Positions 24,866 to 34,686 of a stretch of 64,000 nt of DNA are shown piece by piece. The translations under genes and the position numbers were made by a program. Under the pieces are notes generated by a model. It made no database searches, was not told the origin of the DNA, and saw only the letters and a program-made list of their open reading frames with translations. The first letter of the stretch is position 1; each line of letters begins with the position of its first letter. The stretch covers positions 142,854 through 206,853 of the forward strand of contig CAXAMN010025717.1 in the NCBI GenBank assembly GCA_963970005.1, given 5' to 3'. Origin of the DNA: Durusdinium trenchii (Eukaryota > Sar > Dinophyceae > Suessiales > Symbiodiniaceae).

Positions 24866-26560
24866 TTGATGAATTTGGGGGTGCGCTTGGGTCGGTTTTG
24901 GGTAGCTTGGAGGCTTGACAGGAGTTGGGTGGGTTGGGAAGGTGCTTTGGACCCAAGCAGAGACTGCTTGGAGTAGGTCAAAACCATGTCAATATCTGGC
25001 CCTCAGGTACCTGACCAAATGGAGTGGTTGGGTACTTCGCACAAAACGAACGAGGCAAACCCACGAAGTTGGTCATCGTGTCGCTCGAAAGATGTCAAGC
25101 AGCGATGTCACTCGGACCCACAGAAAGAAAAAGCATAGTGAAGCCTTGTAGCGATGAAGAAAGGCTCGGAAGAGAAAAATGTGGTTGTCCTGGTGGACGA
25201 AAAACGCCCATCGAACTTCCATGAAGCCGTCTTCAAGCGAGGTCTGAAATTGATGAAGCAGGCACTGGCAAGGCGAATGTGTGAGTCTTTGATGTGTTTT
25301 TGTTGCTGATCCAGACATAGCATGTAACTTGGACATCGGCTTGGGTTAGGCAATGAAGGAGAATCCAGTTCATGTTGGGAGACGTTCATGGTACGGTGTT
25401 TGGCGCCAGTTTTTCACACATGATTGATTTCGGGGCTCGTGATCGTGATGTTATCCCAATTGGTCTGTGTGTCCGGACTTTGAGCCAGAGCTGTCACACT
25501 GTGCGAGCCGGTTCCACACTTGGAGCTGTTCCAAGAAGACTTTCATGCACAGCTTGGATGGTTTCTGTGTTTAAAGTTCAATACTCTGTGTCTTTCTGTC
25601 AGCTATGAACTGTCACAGGTCTAAGGTCGTATCTAAGAAGGATCATGTATAATCTACCCAAGTTCAAGCTCAATGGAGGAGCTGCTGGTCCTGTTGACCC
25701 TCTGGCAGGTGGTTTTGCCCATTGAAGAAGCAGGTGCCGAGGCGATCTGCGGTGCTGGTCAGCGCGGTTTGAGCGGGTTTGGAGCCTTAGGAGGTGGAGG
25801 TTGAGGATTGTGTGGAGTCAGAAGGCCTTTTCCACAAGCTGTTCACTCATAGTGGGTGCTCCAGATACTAGTTTTAGTCCAAGTTACAGTGTTTTTGGAG
25901 TCGTCTTTGGCTATAGGATGCTATAGGTGAGCTGTTGAGTGGATCTAATTGAGTAAGCAAGGCTAAGCAAGGGGTAATTTTGTGACTTCTGCTTGAAACG
26001 AACAACCTGCACACATCTGCAGGTTGCCTTCTTTTCAAGGTGGTTTTTCAGGGAGAACGGGAGATTTGTTTGGAAACCTCGCGGAGCATCCAACGTCATA
26101 TCCCATGCAGCTCCTGTACACTTGCGTTGTAAATCCGCTCGACTCCACGAGATTTTGTTTGCTGGTGTTCAAGAAGCATCAAATGTTGCGCATGTGTGAA
26201 CCCCCCAACAAAAAGGTGAACATTGGAATACCTTTCAGGGGTGTTCAATATATATAGGGTTCTCACCACAGCCATCTCACACAAGCGACCATATTTCCTG
26301 GTGTGGCCAGCAAGGACGGCCTATGCACACGCTCCGCAGCCGCAGGCAGCCATCGTGGGGCCAGATTTTATGAATGCGGCACGGTCTGCGGTGGGTTTCC
26401 TCAGTGTGGGCCCAGGCAGAACCTCACGATCTTCAAAGTTGAGGCTCCAGGGCTCCAGGGCTCCAAGAAAGACCCACCAAAAAGAGAGACCTATATCAAT
26501 GGACCCTTGGGTGACCGACCCTCCGCTATGCTCTTCATCTCCAGTGAAATCCCTCAGGTT
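24866..26560. other. Intron-like stretch, one very short exon possibility
   Basis: Largely featureless. At about 26347-26390 a short plus-strand segment (AAIVGPDFMNAARSA) lies between GCCGCAG and GTGGGT and could be a micro-exon; support is thin. Confidence 0.35.
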
Positions 26561-26602
26561 GCTACTAGGGTGGAGGCCATCGCTACTAGGGTGGAGGCCA
26601 TC
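26561..26602 (+). repeat. 21-bp tandem repeat of the CTAGTAG family
   Basis: GCTACTAGGGTGGAGGCCATC occurs twice in tandem. The core TACTAGGG links it to the dispersed CTAGTAG family, and GGAGGCCATCGCTA-type sequence recurs near 45885. Confidence 0.75.
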
Positions 26603-26620
26603 CAACCGGCCCACCTGAAG

Positions 26621-26765
26621 CAGCCCTGTTCCCCGTACTCCCATGCCTTGCCGACGTTCGCACCCAGGTGCTGCTGGCCACGGGCAGCCACAGCGCCCAA
26701 GCGGTGCAAGCTGCGTTGAAGAAGCCCAGGCGACACGGGAACTCGCCAGTGGGGGGCGATGTGTC
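26621..26765 (+). CDS. Candidate internal exon with a hairpin element at its 3' edge
   Basis: One plus-strand frame is open for about 48 residues with coding-like composition, including VLPCLADVRTQVLLATGS and then HSAQAVQAALKKPRRHG. The acceptor would be CACCTGAAG|CAG, which is modest. The frame ends at or next to TCGC|GTGTGTTG. The GTGTGT there is also the left end of the hairpin element at 26766-26855, so the donor may be supplied by that element. No family recognised. Confidence 0.45.
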
Positions 26766-26855
26766 GCGTGTGTTGCGAGATTAGAGAGACTCTGGAAAAT
26801 AGACCCAGTCTACCCAGCCCGGGCCGGTCTCCCTATTAGAATACACACCCGTATG
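26766..26855. mobile_element. MITE-like hairpin, family A, copy 1
   Basis: The right end GGTCTCCCTATTAGAATACA followed by CACCC is the inverse of the family terminus GGGTGTGTATT...AATAGGGAGACC. The left end (GTGTGTTGCGAGATTAGAGA, then GAC) is a weaker match. About 90 bp long with no coding capacity. Copies at 51089-51201 and 53177-53277 share the termini. Confidence 0.55.
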
Positions 26856-26889
26856 TCGTGTTCGACGCGTTCGTTCTTGGATTGATGAA

Positions 26890-26955
26890 GAGTAGCCCAG
26901 TAGCGAACATTGCTCCTAGTAGCGATGCCAGGAGCCCCTAGTAGCTTCTTGTTCC
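26890..26955. repeat. CTAGTAG-family satellite
   Basis: AGTAGCGAACATTGCTC, CTAGTAGCGATGCC and CCCTAGTAGCTTCTTG follow one another. The form CTAGTAGCGATGCC recurs inverted at 55018-55078 (GGCATCGCTACTAG). Confidence 0.7.
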
Positions 26956-27287
26956 GGCAAAATACTGAGGGTCAGCATTCTTGGAAGCATTGAAGCATCA
27001 CTGATTTGGCGATCAACATCATGGCCCACATAGGGTCAGTCGGAACAAGGGGCTTCCAGTGGGAATTCTTGTGCCACATCTGTTTGGTAAACACTCAGAC
27101 AGAGTCAAACATGCTGGATCGCTTGGGCAACACATCTTGTCCATTTTTTGTCAATCACCCAAGATCCTTTCATCTTGGCAGTGCCATGCAGTGCCTGATC
27201 TTGCTTTTCTTTTCACTTTGCTTCCCAGTCCCACACATGAACCCGTCCAGCAACAGTCTAGACGTTCGTGCTTGCTTTGTCCTGCAG

Positions 27288-27395
27288 TGCCTCGTGCCCC
27301 GCGAGCTTGCTGCGGACGCAGCAGATGTCGGGCGCCCAGACGGCGTTTCTCGATGCGGATCTCCGGCCGGGGAGAAAACGACCCCGCCGTCGTCG
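27288..27395 (+). CDS. Candidate internal exon, GC-rich
   Basis: Bounded by a strong acceptor (TTGCTTTGTCCTGCAG|TGC) and a donor CGTCGTCG|GTGTGT. Two frames are credible: one reads SLLRTQQMSGAQTAFLDADL followed by a basic tail, the other CLVPRELAADAADVGRPDGV. The frame cannot be fixed without its neighbours. Confidence 0.4.
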
Positions 27396-28597
27396 GTGTG
27401 TGTCTTCGGTCGGGTGGAAAGGGTGGCCGGTTGGCCAGTCATATACAGCCTCAAGGTCTTTCATTCATAAAAGGAGCTATAATCCTTAGGATTCAAGCAC
27501 CGCCATGGTTTTGTTTCCAAACATCGTAAGGTTTTGAATGGTTTTGACTTCCGAGTTGAGATGCCCAGTGCCATATCGCTTCCTGTGAGGAGTGCCTTCC
27601 GGTCTTTCTTCGTTTCGTTGAAAGAGAAGTTGAGGAGGTTCCCATTGATTTCCCATTGCAAGAAGCAGTCGATCGTGAGGCAAAACATCATTCAATACTG
27701 AATCCATTCCGCAAAAAAATGATGAACGTTCCTGAACCAACCAATGGGCCTGTGTTCTTTGAACATAAACCTGGCCTGGAACTAGTCATGGTCTTCTACA
27801 TATAGCCTGGGCCCGTGGGCCACTCCGCATATGAATCTTCACATACGGCCTGGGCTGGTTTCGGGGATGAAAGTAGGGGGTGTTTGGATTGCCCGTCCTT
27901 TGAGTCGTGTCCCGTCTCTTCCGGACGTGCTGCCCCAGAGTCTTCCCGCCCTCAGGACATGGATGTTGGACTCTGACTGCGCGACATTGATCTGAGGGGT
28001 TGGGTCATAGGCCATGGCCCGCCAGTGCCTGTGTTGTACCCTTTCCTGGTCTTTCGTGTGGTGGAGAATGGGATTGGAGACAACCATTTCTTTCAAGCCG
28101 TGAGGCCGCGCGGTGTCGCTGTGGATCAGTGCCACAAGACACACAAACAAGCAAAGGCAAGGACTCCATTTGAGGCAAGGACTTCGAAAATAGATCATTG
28201 AGGCCAAAAGCGCGAACGCGAGCTCCATCGGGCCAGGAGAATCAGGAGACCAGAGCCTCAAAAAAAGAGGGCCACGCCTTAAATGGGGAACCTTTTTTTC
28301 ATCAGCTGTGCTGGAATCCGCGAAGAGAATTCGAAGAATGAGGAAGACCTTTGAGAAGACTTGCAAACTCTTTGGTTGTTTGGCTACTCTCCATGCCTAA
28401 TAATATCATATAATATCCCATAATTAATTGTTTATTACATAGTTCACAAGACGTTATTTTTTGATGTTTCTTTTCACATGTCTCATGAGGAATCTCATGT
28501 TGTTTGTTCCGAACCTAGACTCCCCAGGGTGTCCGTCCATGTCGACCCTGCCCGTCTTCACCGCAGGTCTTTCAGCCTCAGGCCCCACCGTCTCGCC
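27396..28597. other. Intron or intergenic stretch, nothing recognised
   Basis: No supportable gene. A 175-codon minus-strand frame at 27839-28366 lacks domains and splice context. Confidence 0.4.
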
Positions 28598-28696
28598 ATG
28601 GGCGTGCGACATCTCCATGTGGCGCTAGTCGTCGTACTGGCGCTTCCCGTCCCAGGCGCGTGGGCGCACGCCCTTGCGGGCGTGGTTGGCGACCTG
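28598..28696 (+). CDS. Candidate first exon encoding a signal peptide
   Basis: The ATG at 28598 opens MGVRHLHVALVVVLALPVPG followed by AWAHALAGVVGDL: a short basic start, a hydrophobic core of about 12 residues and an A-x-A-type cleavage site, which is a typical secretory signal. Possible donors are GACCTGAG|GTCGAT and, closer, GGGCGTG|GTTGGC. Another reading frame through the same patch is also open and arginine-rich, so the call is tentative. The exon at 28925-29056 could be next. Confidence 0.4.
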
Positions 28697-28701
28697 AGGT
28701 C

Positions 28702-28726
28702 GATTGGTAGATTGGTAGATTGGTAG
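28702..28726 (+). repeat. (GATTGGTA)3 tandem repeat
   Basis: Three 8-bp units in tandem, right after the candidate signal-peptide exon. Confidence 0.8.
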
Positions 28727-28924
28727 ATCGATGACTTTGAAGATGGGTAGTTGATGCCGAATAGATCAGATGCTGGTGACGGTCAAAGGTGCTTTCACAT
28801 GCTTTGAACCATGCCTGACAAATGCTCACTTCATCCGCTTGGGCGCTTTCCAGTTTCTCGGGAACATTAAGAAGATGTTGGTTTCTTGTCCAATGCACTT
28901 GTCATTCAAAGGTTTGTTCCTCAG

Positions 28925-29056
28925 TCTCCAAAACGCAGTATAGGAAACATCAAAAACATCAGGCACTCGTGGTTGGCTTTCATGGAAGCCACGCTGAGCG
29001 GGCACCTGGAGGGCATTGAGTGGTGTGCTGAAAATGTCGGACGGATTTGTTTCCAG
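28925..29056 (+). CDS. Candidate internal exon
   Basis: A 132-bp block, exactly 44 codons, with acceptor GGTTTGTTCCTCAG|TCT and donor TGTTTCCAG|GTGTGG. The frame begins SPKRSIGNIKNIRHSWLAF and continues MEATLSGHLEGIEWCAENV, an amphipathic and probably helical segment. Both ends are phase 0. No family recognised. This is one of the better exon candidates in the window. Confidence 0.5.
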
Positions 29057-29752
29057 GTGTGGAAATCGTGATCGATGCCAGTGGAGAGCAGATGGGGAGC
29101 ACCCACATGCTGCGCCAGAGACTTATGAGGGTATACGGGGGATTATGAGGGTATGGTTTAAATATCCAGGGCTTAGGTTTGGTAGGTTTCTGTCGCAGTT
29201 TGTCAATCCTTTGATGCGAATCTTTGGGACAAGATGTTGCAGACATTGCGGACATTGTGTGAAGGTGGTCCCAGCCTGGTAGGGACTCGGGGATGGTGTG
29301 GTCATGGAATGTCATGGATGCGTTGTAAAAGTGGGCTAAGAAAAACGCCTTGAACTCACTGAAATCGAATGACTTGGGTCAAGATACGAATTACAAGGTA
29401 CATCTTCCAAAAGACTCCCAAAGCATGAGAGGTTGACATCCCTCGTCATTGGACACCAAGCCATGGGCCTCGTCATGGTGCCTCCCCAAACAAAAAGCCG
29501 GGTGCCTTGTGATGTTCAGTGGCCATTTGCCCCGGTGGCACGTCGCATCACGCGATTCGCAGCGATTGAGCCCCGCGGGTGGCTCAAACGCCCAGCGGCT
29601 CGTTTGAGCGGCTCAAACGCCCCGCTGCTGAAACGCAAAGGTCGAGAGGAGGCCTATGTGACCTATTCAACGACGCCTCATCCATGCACGGACAAGACCT
29701 TGTGTTCGGGATGTGAAGGAGCATATTCCGGTTTCATGTGAAAGCGAGAGTT

Positions 29753-29776
29753 TCGGAGAGAGAGAGAGAGAGAGAG
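29753..29776 (+). repeat. (GA)n microsatellite
   Basis: About twelve GA dinucleotides. Confidence 0.9.
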
Positions 29777-30034
29777 TTTTGGGTGGGTCGTAGGTGAAGC
29801 GGATGCTTTTGCTACTTGGAGGAATTTTTGACTTGGACACTTTGGTGAAGACCTACTGGTTCCATGGGGGGTTGATTGAAAGACAGATAGCTTCAGAGGA
29901 AAGAAGAAGTGCAATCTTCAATGACAGACTTCTCGGAGGCTTCTTATGGAGATATCATCATATATCATCCATTTGCTAGTTTTGCTCTTACCGGACCAGC
30001 TCCAAGCTTTGACCAGCTCCATTTGTTGTGGCAG

Positions 30035-30126
30035 ATCTGGTCGCCCGTCCTTTCGCCCATGCTGTCCGAAACGTCGCCCTTGTGTGAGGACTTGGGCGGT
30101 CGACGTGCGAGCACCTGGGCGGAAAG
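30035..30126 (+). CDS. Candidate internal exon
   Basis: A 92-bp block with acceptor CCATTTGTTGTGGCAG|ATC and donor GCGGAAAG|GTTGGT. One frame reads IWSPVLSPMLSETSPLCEDL followed by GGRRASTWAE. It is the last plus-strand candidate before the mobile element. Confidence 0.45.
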
Positions 30127-31072
30127 GTTGGTTGGAGTGGCTTCTTTGGACACGAGTTGCAACATATCGGAAGATTGTCGAAGATAGTAAAAAGATCTAA
30201 AAAGAAAGTTCTGCCATTCCACATTTGGGTCGTCAGTGACACAGGGCTTTGTGGACACATGTGGACACCATCGCGCGTTTAGGAGTGCCTGTTGGAAGGA
30301 TGAGGATGAAGACAGGAACCGACAATGCGTTTGGACCACACTGTGGCTTGGCTGAATTGCTTGTAGCGGATGTTGCAGGGTTCCTCAATAAATATTCCTA
30401 ACCCCAAAGTCGCAGGGCAGTACCACTTTGTTTCACACACGTTCTTTGTTTGTATTGTGAGACCCTGATTATGGGATGAATCGGAGCAGTTTCAAGGATG
30501 CAAAAAAAAGAGTCCGTCTTCTCCAAAAGCAGAACATTCCTGTCACCGTCTACGGTCTGCAGACTGTTTGGTTCCGAATCAAGTGTTGGATACGGTGGAG
30601 AGCGATGGCCTGCAGTCATGATCGATCCTGCCCTCCTTCCCTCTCAGCTCCAGATCCACCCCATGACCCACTGAAATGATGCCAACGTATGCCAATGTAT
30701 GCACTGAAAGAGGAACTGAAGGCTTATCACCACAGGATTCCTCCTACACAATTATCTGAATTTGCGATAATCATGTGACAGAAAGCTGCTACTTGCACCC
30801 AATCCAAGGTGGAATTGTACCCACAAGGCAGGAGGAGCTTGGTGCTAACTCATTCGGCATCAAAAGTCCAAATATATTCAGGTTTGAGCGACTTAAATTT
30901 CACAAACGTCGGAACTTTGGGACAAAAAGGTTTTGGAACATTTTGGAACTAGAAGGGTGATTTCACAAGGAAATTATTGGAAAGGGTCCAAACAACGAGC
31001 CAAAACGATGTGAGAAATGATTCAAAACAAAACCATCGTAACCAACATAGGAGGTTTGCCTTTTTCATCACC
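30127..31072. other. Stretch before the mobile element, nothing recognised
   Basis: No supportable gene. Composition is ordinary for the window and there is no hint of the AT-rich character that follows at 36.7 kb. Confidence 0.45.
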
Positions 31073-31100
31073 GTCATTACAAATAGATATATATATATAT
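31073..31100 (+). repeat. 28-bp direct repeat, left copy
   Basis: GTCATTACAAATAG followed by an AT run. The same 28 bp occur at 36718-36745. The left copy abuts the inverted-repeat end of the mobile element directly. Confidence 0.9.
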
Positions 31101-31128
31101 GCTACCCCCCCCCCATGTACCCCCGTTT
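31101..31128 (+). repeat. Left terminal inverted repeat of the element
   Basis: GCTACC... with a run of ten C, then ATGTACCCCCGTTT. It matches the inverse complement of 36611-36638 with about three differences. Confidence 0.65.
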
Positions 31129-31160
31129 TGCTTCAAGTGCATATGTATTGCGTAGGATGC

Positions 31161-31252
31161 ACCAGATGACAGCAGACGATACACTTACAGTTGCATGCTA
31201 AAGCTTACCAGATGACAGCAGACGATATACTTACAGTTGCATGCTAAAGCTT
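31161..31252 (+). repeat. 46-bp tandem repeat near the element's left end
   Basis: The unit beginning ACCAGATGACAGCAGACGAT and ending GCATGCTAAAGCTT occurs twice head to tail (31161-31206, 31207-31252) with one mismatch. Its subterminal position between the inverted repeat and the transposase gene is where transposase-binding repeats often sit; that role is inference. Confidence 0.85.
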
Positions 31253-31366
31253 GCGACTTGTTACTTGAGAAGCCTTCTGAGAAGCAGACGCAAGAGAAGT
31301 CCTATTTGTTACTTTACAAGCAGACACAGCCAGCACAGACTTTTTCAATCCCTGATCGAAGGTGCT

Positions 31367-32756
31367 TCACTCAACTGGCTTGACAGACTTTTGTGTCAAC
31401 CATGCGCAGAGGTCACCGGAAGCCACCCACAGATCCTTATTCCGATTCCAGTACTCATACTGGATGGACCGGATCTGCTCCCGGAGCCTTGCTGAGCCTG
31501 CCTTGGAATGTTGGTTTAAATCCAGGCGAGACTTAAAGAACCGCCAAACACGATCAATGATTTGGGTGCCTGCCTTCACCTTGATGACTTTCCCTGAATC
31601 TGGCAACTTGTGTTCGCGCAGAGACACATATTTGGGAGCCTTCCACATCCATTTGCCCTTGACCTTAACGCGCTGTTTACAATGCACTACATGGTCATGG
31701 ACAACCATAGGCAGACGAAGCTTCTAGCTTCGAGCTGAATCAGTGTGGAAAATCAATTTCCTACCCCTCAGATGCTTTTCAGCAATCGGCTGCCACTCGT
31801 GCTTGCGAATGGCGCCGGGACCAGGCGCCCGTGGCTCTGTCAGTTCAGGACGTAGACGGTGCAAAATCAAAGTGTCCGGTTGCCCCCTTTGCACCATTCC
31901 AACCCACTGCTCCCACTCCATGAGATTCTTACCATCCTTCTTCACCGGCTTCTTGTCAAAGGTGGTCTCATCTCCCTCCACATCTACCCACGTCTTGCAA
32001 TTTCCAAAGGCCATTTTTTTTCAGTTGCCTCCACATACGTTTTCCTTCCAGCTGCCAGCTTCGAACGCATGTCCTCGATGGCCTTGTGGTTGACACGCAA
32101 GGCATTGTGAATGACTCCATTGGGAACCTTGTTGAGGAGGAGAAAGAGCAAAGCACTCTGAATCTGGAGTGGATGACCTTCGGGCCCCTTGCATTCAGTG
32201 AAGAGAGGGTGCAAGTAATGTGGATTCAACCAAGCTTTGCAGCGCCAGTAGTTGCACTTGTGCTTCAAGCTTCCATTCCGTGGCCCAGGCTTCAGCTTCG
32301 AGAGGGTCCCGTGCTCGCACTTGGGACATTGCTTACCTTCCCATGAGACCAATATCTTGTTTGCTACAAGTTTCTCAACAATGCCCTTGTCATCAGCGCG
32401 CACGAGGTCCAAGAGACTGCGCTTCCATTTGGATTGGTCCATGCGAAGGCCACGGGGCTGCACGGCACTCTTGTCCCTCGTGTAGGGCACCTGGCTCCAA
32501 GCTTTGCTTTTGGTTAATGCCGGCCTCTTCTGCACCATGCGAGTCTTACCTTTTTTTGGCACGGGAAAAGGGTTGAATTTCGCCATAAAGGGATGCAAGA
32601 GGAGGTATGGGAGCTTCTGAACTGATCTGTTGAAACGGCTCGTGAATACACAGGAATGCAACCTGCAGTGAACGTTTGTGAATGTGAAGCAATGAAAAAA
32701 TAGCAACACACAAAGTTTCGACACAGTTACCTTTTTTTTGACACGCTCGTGTGCAT
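31367..32756 (-). pseudogene. IS1595/ISXO2-like (Merlin) DDE transposase, broken
   Basis: The start at 32756 gives MHTSVSKK, then a 68-nt intron (GTAACTG...CACTGCAG, 32663-32730) joins in frame to the main exon; the in-frame ATG at 32586 (MAKFNPF) is an alternative. From that ATG, a zinc ribbon has cysteines at about 87, 90, 111 and 116. The catalytic region follows with VDVEGDET, FHTDSARS and IDRVWRFFK, the arrangement of ISXO2-like transposases (third acidic residue D rather than E). Two lesions: the frame shifts at an A8 run (32014-32021), and a TAG at 31724-31726 sits right after the second acidic motif. The A8 run could be a slippage site, but the TAG argues for decay. The cognate enzyme cuts and reinserts the element's ends. 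Confidence 0.8.
32663..32730 (-). other. 68-nt intron in the transposase gene
   Basis: GTAACTG at the 5' end, a T-rich tract, and CACTGCAG at the 3' end. Removing it joins a 26-nt first exon (ATG to AAAAAAAAG) to the main exon in frame. Without splicing, the frame from this ATG does not connect to the zinc ribbon. Alternatively the AG could be a spliced-leader acceptor. Confidence 0.6.
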
Positions 32757-32793
32757 TGGATCTTTTCCCAATGCTGACAAAAACGGACACCTC

Positions 32794-34686
32794 TCAGTCC
32801 TTAAGGCCTAGATCTGCTGCAGCTTCTTCGTCTGCAGCAAAATCTTCATCTTCAGGGAGCGCTGCGGCAGGCTGGGGGCCGTGGACCACTTGCTCTTCAG
32901 ACTGGACTCCTTCTTGCGAGGCTTTCTTGCGAAAGCGTTTCTGGGGAGATGGATATTTGAAGGTTGGGCGGCGCCGAGGGGCATTTGCCGGCCGTGGAAC
33001 TGGTACTGGTATGAGAGGTGCAGCAACCGCCTCCTCAGGGGAACTGGGTGAATTTTCAGGCGCAGTCCACATTTCCGGAAAGCGCCTGTTGCGGAGCAAG
33101 GCCTCTTCCACTGCATCTCTAGCATGCTTGACATATTCAGCTGGCTGCACACATTGTAGATATTTGGTCATGCTTGCCTCAATCATGTCTTGCTCTTCCG
33201 ACACCTTTTCATCAAAATCAGGTGCCTTGGTGCTGAAGCCGCTCTTGTAGTTCCCGTAGAACTCTTTGTCCATTTCTGCGAGCAAGTCCTTGTGCAAGTC
33301 GTCCACGTTGATCCGGTAGATCGGCTCATCGGCACTTTGACTGGGGAGCCGCAGGTACAGCGCATGCAAGCCGAAAATAAAGACAACTGTCCTTTTGAGA
33401 ACCGCCATGACATCCGCAGGTTTGTCTCCGGGGAATGTTCGTTTGAGGAGGCCCAGGAACTCGGCGTTGTCAATGGAGATGCGGTTGTCTGGCTCTGGCT
33501 CATCTTCCTTTTGCACATCATTTGTTGCATAGACTCGGCAACAATTCTTGGCCAATTTGACATCATTGTATCTTCCGTGACAGGTTTGGTTCTCCTCCGC
33601 TGTGACAAATGACTTCAAGTCTGCCAAGTCAATCTTTTCTCGATTGGGATCATCAAGAAAGACTCCTTCATGGACCTGGCCAAGACGATGCCGGAAGTTA
33701 TCTAAAGACTTGGCCCTCCGCCAGCCTGGAGGTGTGAGTAAGCCAAGACGTCTTTGATGGTACCTGCCCATGGCCAACATCATGACGATGGCTGCTGGAG
33801 TTTTTCCAACGCCAGGCCAGCCCAAGAGCATGAAAGCATAGTTCACCATGAGCGGGTACAAGATAGGCAGGAGCGTTTTGGCGAAGAAAGGCTTCAACGA
33901 GAAGGTGTGCAACGGAAAGTCATGCTCCAATGGGGCACCATCTTTTCCTTTTGCCTTGTTCTGAGCCATAGTGCGTACCTTCGCCTTCGGCCACCCAGAA
34001 ATCGGAGTGTTGGAGTTGTCCTTGATGTTGCACAAGATCCAATAGTACTGTTGGTTCTGCGCGTCACAATCAGGGGCATTGTCGTTGATGTACTGGATGC
34101 CAGCAAGGAGGTCCTCATCATCAGGGGCCCACGTGGCAGTCTGAGAACGCCGAATGGTAGAAGGCTTCGAAGTGAGGGCAAACCAAGACACATGATAACC
34201 TGGAAGCTTGTCAATCAAAGACACCAAAGCCTTTTTCAAAGCCCAAGGACCAGGACGGAAGGCAGGAGCATAAGCTTGTCCACTGCATAATTTTAACGCT
34301 TCTTTGGTGGAGATGGCCTGCTCAAAGTGCAGAATCTTGACGACCTCGAAGGTACCATCTTCCAAATTACGAATCACCAGGCCCAGGCGACATCCTTCAG
34401 GAAGGGACTGGGGAGGTCGAATACATGCTGGGAGGTTGTCCACTTGGTCGCAGGAATGTACTGGAGCGAATTCCGGCACTGAGAGCTGCACATCAAAAAG
34501 GAGAGTTACCTGCTTCATGCCATCCAAAGGCCGGCACGCTTCTCGGAGGAACGTGGTCAAGGAAATGGCATCATCCATAGAAGCTGCCTGCTTCATGCCA
34601 CAGGCTGGGGAATCCAGCGTGGCCAACATCCAGTTCTTGCCACCGTAGTTGGAGATAGCTGCGTCCAAGAGGGTAGCACTCGACAT
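32794..34686 (-). CDS. SF3-helicase-like P-loop ATPase of the mobile element
   Basis: 630 codons from ATG at 34686 to a stop 37 bp before the transposase start. Motifs lie in the order expected for superfamily 3 helicases and related AAA+ proteins: Walker A GWPGVGKT at 289-296, Walker B VFLDD at 342-346, and a motif C/sensor-like VYATND at 385-390, followed by PDNR at 399-402 that could supply the arginine finger. The N-terminal 280 residues have no recognised origin-binding or nuclease motif. The C-terminus (540-630) is proline-rich, then basic (PRRRP, KRFRKK), then acidic. Known SF3 enzymes unwind DNA or RNA in small viruses and plasmids; here a role in copying or remodelling the transposon is inferred. 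The frame is intact, unlike the transposase. A different AAA+ family is the main alternative. Confidence 0.7.
   Translation of the reverse strand: MSSATLLDAAISNYGGKNWMLATLDSPACGMKQAASMDDAISLTTFLREACRPLDGMKQVTLLFDVQLSVPEFAPVHSCDQVDNLPACIRPPQSLPEGCRLGLVIRNLEDGTFEVVKILHFEQAISTKEALKLCSGQAYAPAFRPGPWALKKALVSLIDKLPGYHVSWFALTSKPSTIRRSQTATWAPDDEDLLAGIQYINDNAPDCDAQNQQYYWILCNIKDNSNTPISGWPKAKVRTMAQNKAKGKDGAPLEHDFPLHTFSLKPFFAKTLLPILYPLMVNYAFMLLGWPGVGKTPAAIVMMLAMGRYHQRRLGLLTPPGWRRAKSLDNFRHRLGQVHEGVFLDDPNREKIDLADLKSFVTAEENQTCHGRYNDVKLAKNCCRVYATNDVQKEDEPEPDNRISIDNAEFLGLLKRTFPGDKPADVMAVLKRTVVFIFGLHALYLRLPSQSADEPIYRINVDDLHKDLLAEMDKEFYGNYKSGFSTKAPDFDEKVSEEQDMIEASMTKYLQCVQPAEYVKHARDAVEEALLRNRRFPEMWTAPENSPSSPEEAVAAPLIPVPVPRPANAPRRRPTFKYPSPQKRFRKKASQEGVQSEEQVVHGPQPAAALPEDEDFAADEEAAADLGLKD

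Noticed and set aside
28478-28597. Coding extension upstream of the candidate signal-peptide ATG
   Set aside because: The upstream frame has no signal-like or domain-like content and crosses a good AG acceptor, so it was left out.
32529-32548. A GTAAGACT...GGTGCAG stretch resembling a 20-nt intron in the transposase main exon
   Set aside because: Far shorter than a plausible intron, and the frame reads through it with normal composition.
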